From CAYNTC01 sp964432925 (GTDB lineage Bacteria; Planctomycetota; Phycisphaerae; Sedimentisphaerales; Anaerobacaceae): a DNA stretch of 23,782 nucleotides. Of the stretch, positions 22,396 through 23,782 are shown piece by piece. Within the stretch, counting starts at the first letter, position 1, and each line of letters begins with the position of its first letter. The position numbers were made by a program, and so were the translations under genes. A model generated the notes under the pieces. It was given only the letters and a program-made list of their open reading frames with translations, was not told where the DNA came from and searched no databases. The stretch is taken from NCBI GenBank assembly GCA_964432925.1, contig CAYSPM010000023.1, positions 1 through 23,782 on the forward strand. The letters run 5' to 3'.

Positions 22396-23661
22396 ATGAA
22401 CAGCGAAAGAATTGAAGAAATCCTGAAAAATATCGGCGCCGAAGATACTCCAGCCGACGTGCACAAAATCGCCGAAGAAACATCAGAACAATTCAACAAA
22501 ACTTTAATGCAAACAAAACACCCGAAATATTATATTTTATGGGAGTATATCATGAAAAGTCCAATTACAAGATTAGCCGCTGCCGCGGCGTTAATAATTA
22601 TTGCGGCGTTAATAATAAATTTTCAATTCAGTACTTCAGGTGTAGCGTGGGGAGCTTTGGTCGAAAAAATTGAAAGTGTACAAAGCGTCGTTTATCACTT
22701 AACAACTAATACTACAATGCAGGGCATACCACAGGGACAAACTCCAAAAACCGAAACAATAGCTTACTATTCTTCAAAATACGGATCACGGGTTGAAAGC
22801 TATATTTATGACAAACTCAGCTTTACAATGTATTTGAATCCGAAAGAAAATATCTTTCTTACTGTGATGCCGGAACAAAAGAAGTTTATAAGAAGAACCG
22901 ACAAATCGCCGGATGAATTAAAACAAATTTCCGACGCGGATGATCCTCGTATGATGGTCAGGCATATGTTGTCGGCAGAGTATAAACAGCTTGGCCGGGA
23001 TAACATAAACGGAATTGATGTCGAAGGGATTGAATGTACAGGCCCAGGAGTAATGGGCGGCATGTTTGAAGACGCAACGGCCCGGTTATGGGTTGAAATA
23101 GGAACTGATTTTCCCGTTCGTATTGAAATTGAAGGTATTGTCTCTGGGGGACAAATGGAAATGAGTATGGTCATGGATGATTTTCAATGGAATGTTGAAC
23201 TTGACCCGGCCCTGTTTGTGCCTGATATACCTCCCGATTACACAAGCAGTGAAATGAATTTACCAGAAGTAAATGAAGGTACGGCGATTAATGCCCTTCA
23301 TCTGTTCGCCGAACTTACCGATGGACGATATCCCAGCAGTTTGGCACTTGCGACATTAATGAAGGAAATCCCAGAGGCCCTTGTGGCAAAATATGGTTTA
23401 CGATTGATTGGAAAGTTTGATGATTATACAAACGCAATACAGAATATACTGCCTGTAGGAAGTTTCTATGCCCAGTTGGTTGGAGCAGAAAAAGAAGCAG
23501 TATATTATGGAGATACTGTAACGGCAGAAAATCCCGAAGCGGTGCTTTTACGGTGGAAAATTTCAGATGGATACTATCGTGTAATCTTTGGAGATTTAAC
23601 GACCTCGGATGTTACTGCCGAGGAGTTGGATGGGCTTGAAAGTAGTTTATTGGAACAGTGA
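22396..23661 (+). CDS. One-pass membrane protein with LolA-like outer domain, putative anti-sigma
   Basis: Seen: 421 residues. A short cytoplasmic N-terminal part (1-50; ERIEEILKNIGAEDTPADVH), one membrane helix (about 58-80; RLAAAAALIIIAALIINF), a LolA/LolB-like beta-rich domain (about 85-285) and a further domain (about 290-421; NEGTAINALHLFAELTDGRY). AAAGGA lies 8 bases before this ATG; an ATG 21 bases upstream overlaps the sigma gene and has no better site. Known: planctomycete ECF sigma genes are commonly followed by such membrane proteins. Inferred: the inner segment holds the sigma factor and the outer domain senses an envelope signal. No zinc-binding HxxxCxxC anti-sigma motif is present. 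A second ATG at 22552 has its own GGGAG. Confidence 0.72.
   Translation: MNSERIEEILKNIGAEDTPADVHKIAEETSEQFNKTLMQTKHPKYYILWEYIMKSPITRLAAAAALIIIAALIINFQFSTSGVAWGALVEKIESVQSVVYHLTTNTTMQGIPQGQTPKTETIAYYSSKYGSRVESYIYDKLSFTMYLNPKENIFLTVMPEQKKFIRRTDKSPDELKQISDADDPRMMVRHMLSAEYKQLGRDNINGIDVEGIECTGPGVMGGMFEDATARLWVEIGTDFPVRIEIEGIVSGGQMEMSMVMDDFQWNVELDPALFVPDIPPDYTSSEMNLPEVNEGTAINALHLFAELTDGRYPSSLALATLMKEIPEALVAKYGLRLIGKFDDYTNAIQNILPVGSFYAQLVGAEKEAVYYGDTVTAENPEAVLLRWKISDGYYRVIFGDLTTSDVTAEELDGLESSLLEQ
22541..22554 (+). promoter_or_regulatory. Internal ribosome site and ATG within the membrane protein gene
   Basis: GGGAG (22541-22545) lies 6 bases before an in-frame ATG (22552-22554) placed just before the membrane helix. 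Initiation here would make a shorter product lacking the putative sigma-binding segment but keeping an N-terminal signal-like helix. Confidence 0.45.
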
Positions 23662-23686
23662 GTATAGATATATAGTGAACACAAGT

Positions 23687-23713
23687 AGGCCGAGCTTTTT
23701 GCTCGGCCTTTTT
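23687..23713 (+). terminator. Rho-independent terminator after the sigma/membrane protein pair
   Basis: AGGCCGAGC (23687-23695) and GCTCGGCCT (23701-23709) form a perfect 9-bp GC-rich stem with a TTTTT loop, followed by TTTT. It lies 26 bases after the stop and ends the two-gene operon. Confidence 0.92.
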
Positions 23714-23782
23714 ATGCGCCTCTCAGGTCAAAGCGCTCCTTCGCCCTACAAAGCCAAATATGGTAGAAAAAATCTATTTTCT

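Noticed and set aside
1..23782. tRNA, rRNA, CRISPR array or insertion sequence
   Set aside because: I looked for tRNA-like ends, regularly spaced repeats and transposase motifs and saw none. A covariance-model scan would be needed to exclude small RNAs.

Overview
The window looks like a chromosomal contig from a Gram-negative planctomycete, probably of the Phycisphaerae/Sedimentisphaerales type. This is inferred from gene style, not from any search. The evidence is a fused LpxC-FabZ, a complete early lipid A and outer-membrane assembly block, and an ECF sigma factor coupled to a one-pass membrane protein with an LolA-like outer part. Two runs of exactly 100 N (14481-14580 and 19668-19767) mark scaffold joins, so it is a draft or metagenome assembly. 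The spacing, and possibly the adjacency, across those joins is unproven.

Positions 1-665 are AT-rich and rich in inverted repeats, and hold what looks like the broken C-terminal end of a FeoB iron transporter. From 11.1 kb down to 0.67 kb every gene is on the minus strand: dnaB, bamA, skp/ompH, lpxD, lpxC-fabZ (TTG start, overlapping lpxD), lpxA, a small outer-membrane beta-barrel protein, a PAP2 phosphatase, and a Gfo/Idh/MocA oxidoreductase. A sigma70-type promoter lies just upstream of dnaB. The block makes acylated UDP-sugar for lipid A and the Bam/Skp machinery that inserts outer-membrane proteins; the last three genes may modify lipid A or sugars.

On the plus strand follow dxs (first step of the MEP isoprenoid pathway, with unusual cofactor and active-site motifs), NAD kinase (cut by the first gap) and a large TPR/coiled-coil protein whose start is lost in the gap. 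dnaA then faces this last gene on the minus strand. Upstream of dnaA is an AT-rich region with paired DnaA-box-like sites and repeats, a credible replication origin.

Next to the origin candidate is the most novel-looking unit: a two-gene minus-strand operon of a DUF4160 protein and a three-part protein (unrecognised alpha/beta region, DUF2442-like region, C-terminal XRE helix-turn-helix). It has a near-consensus promoter, a nearly leaderless start and repeated ATATGTC half-sites over the -35 box, suggesting an autoregulated toxin-antitoxin-like or defence-like module. To its right are a small cupin (cut by the second gap), a DUF134 DNA-binding protein, purC with a strong terminator, and the sigma factor/membrane protein pair, which also ends in a strong terminator.
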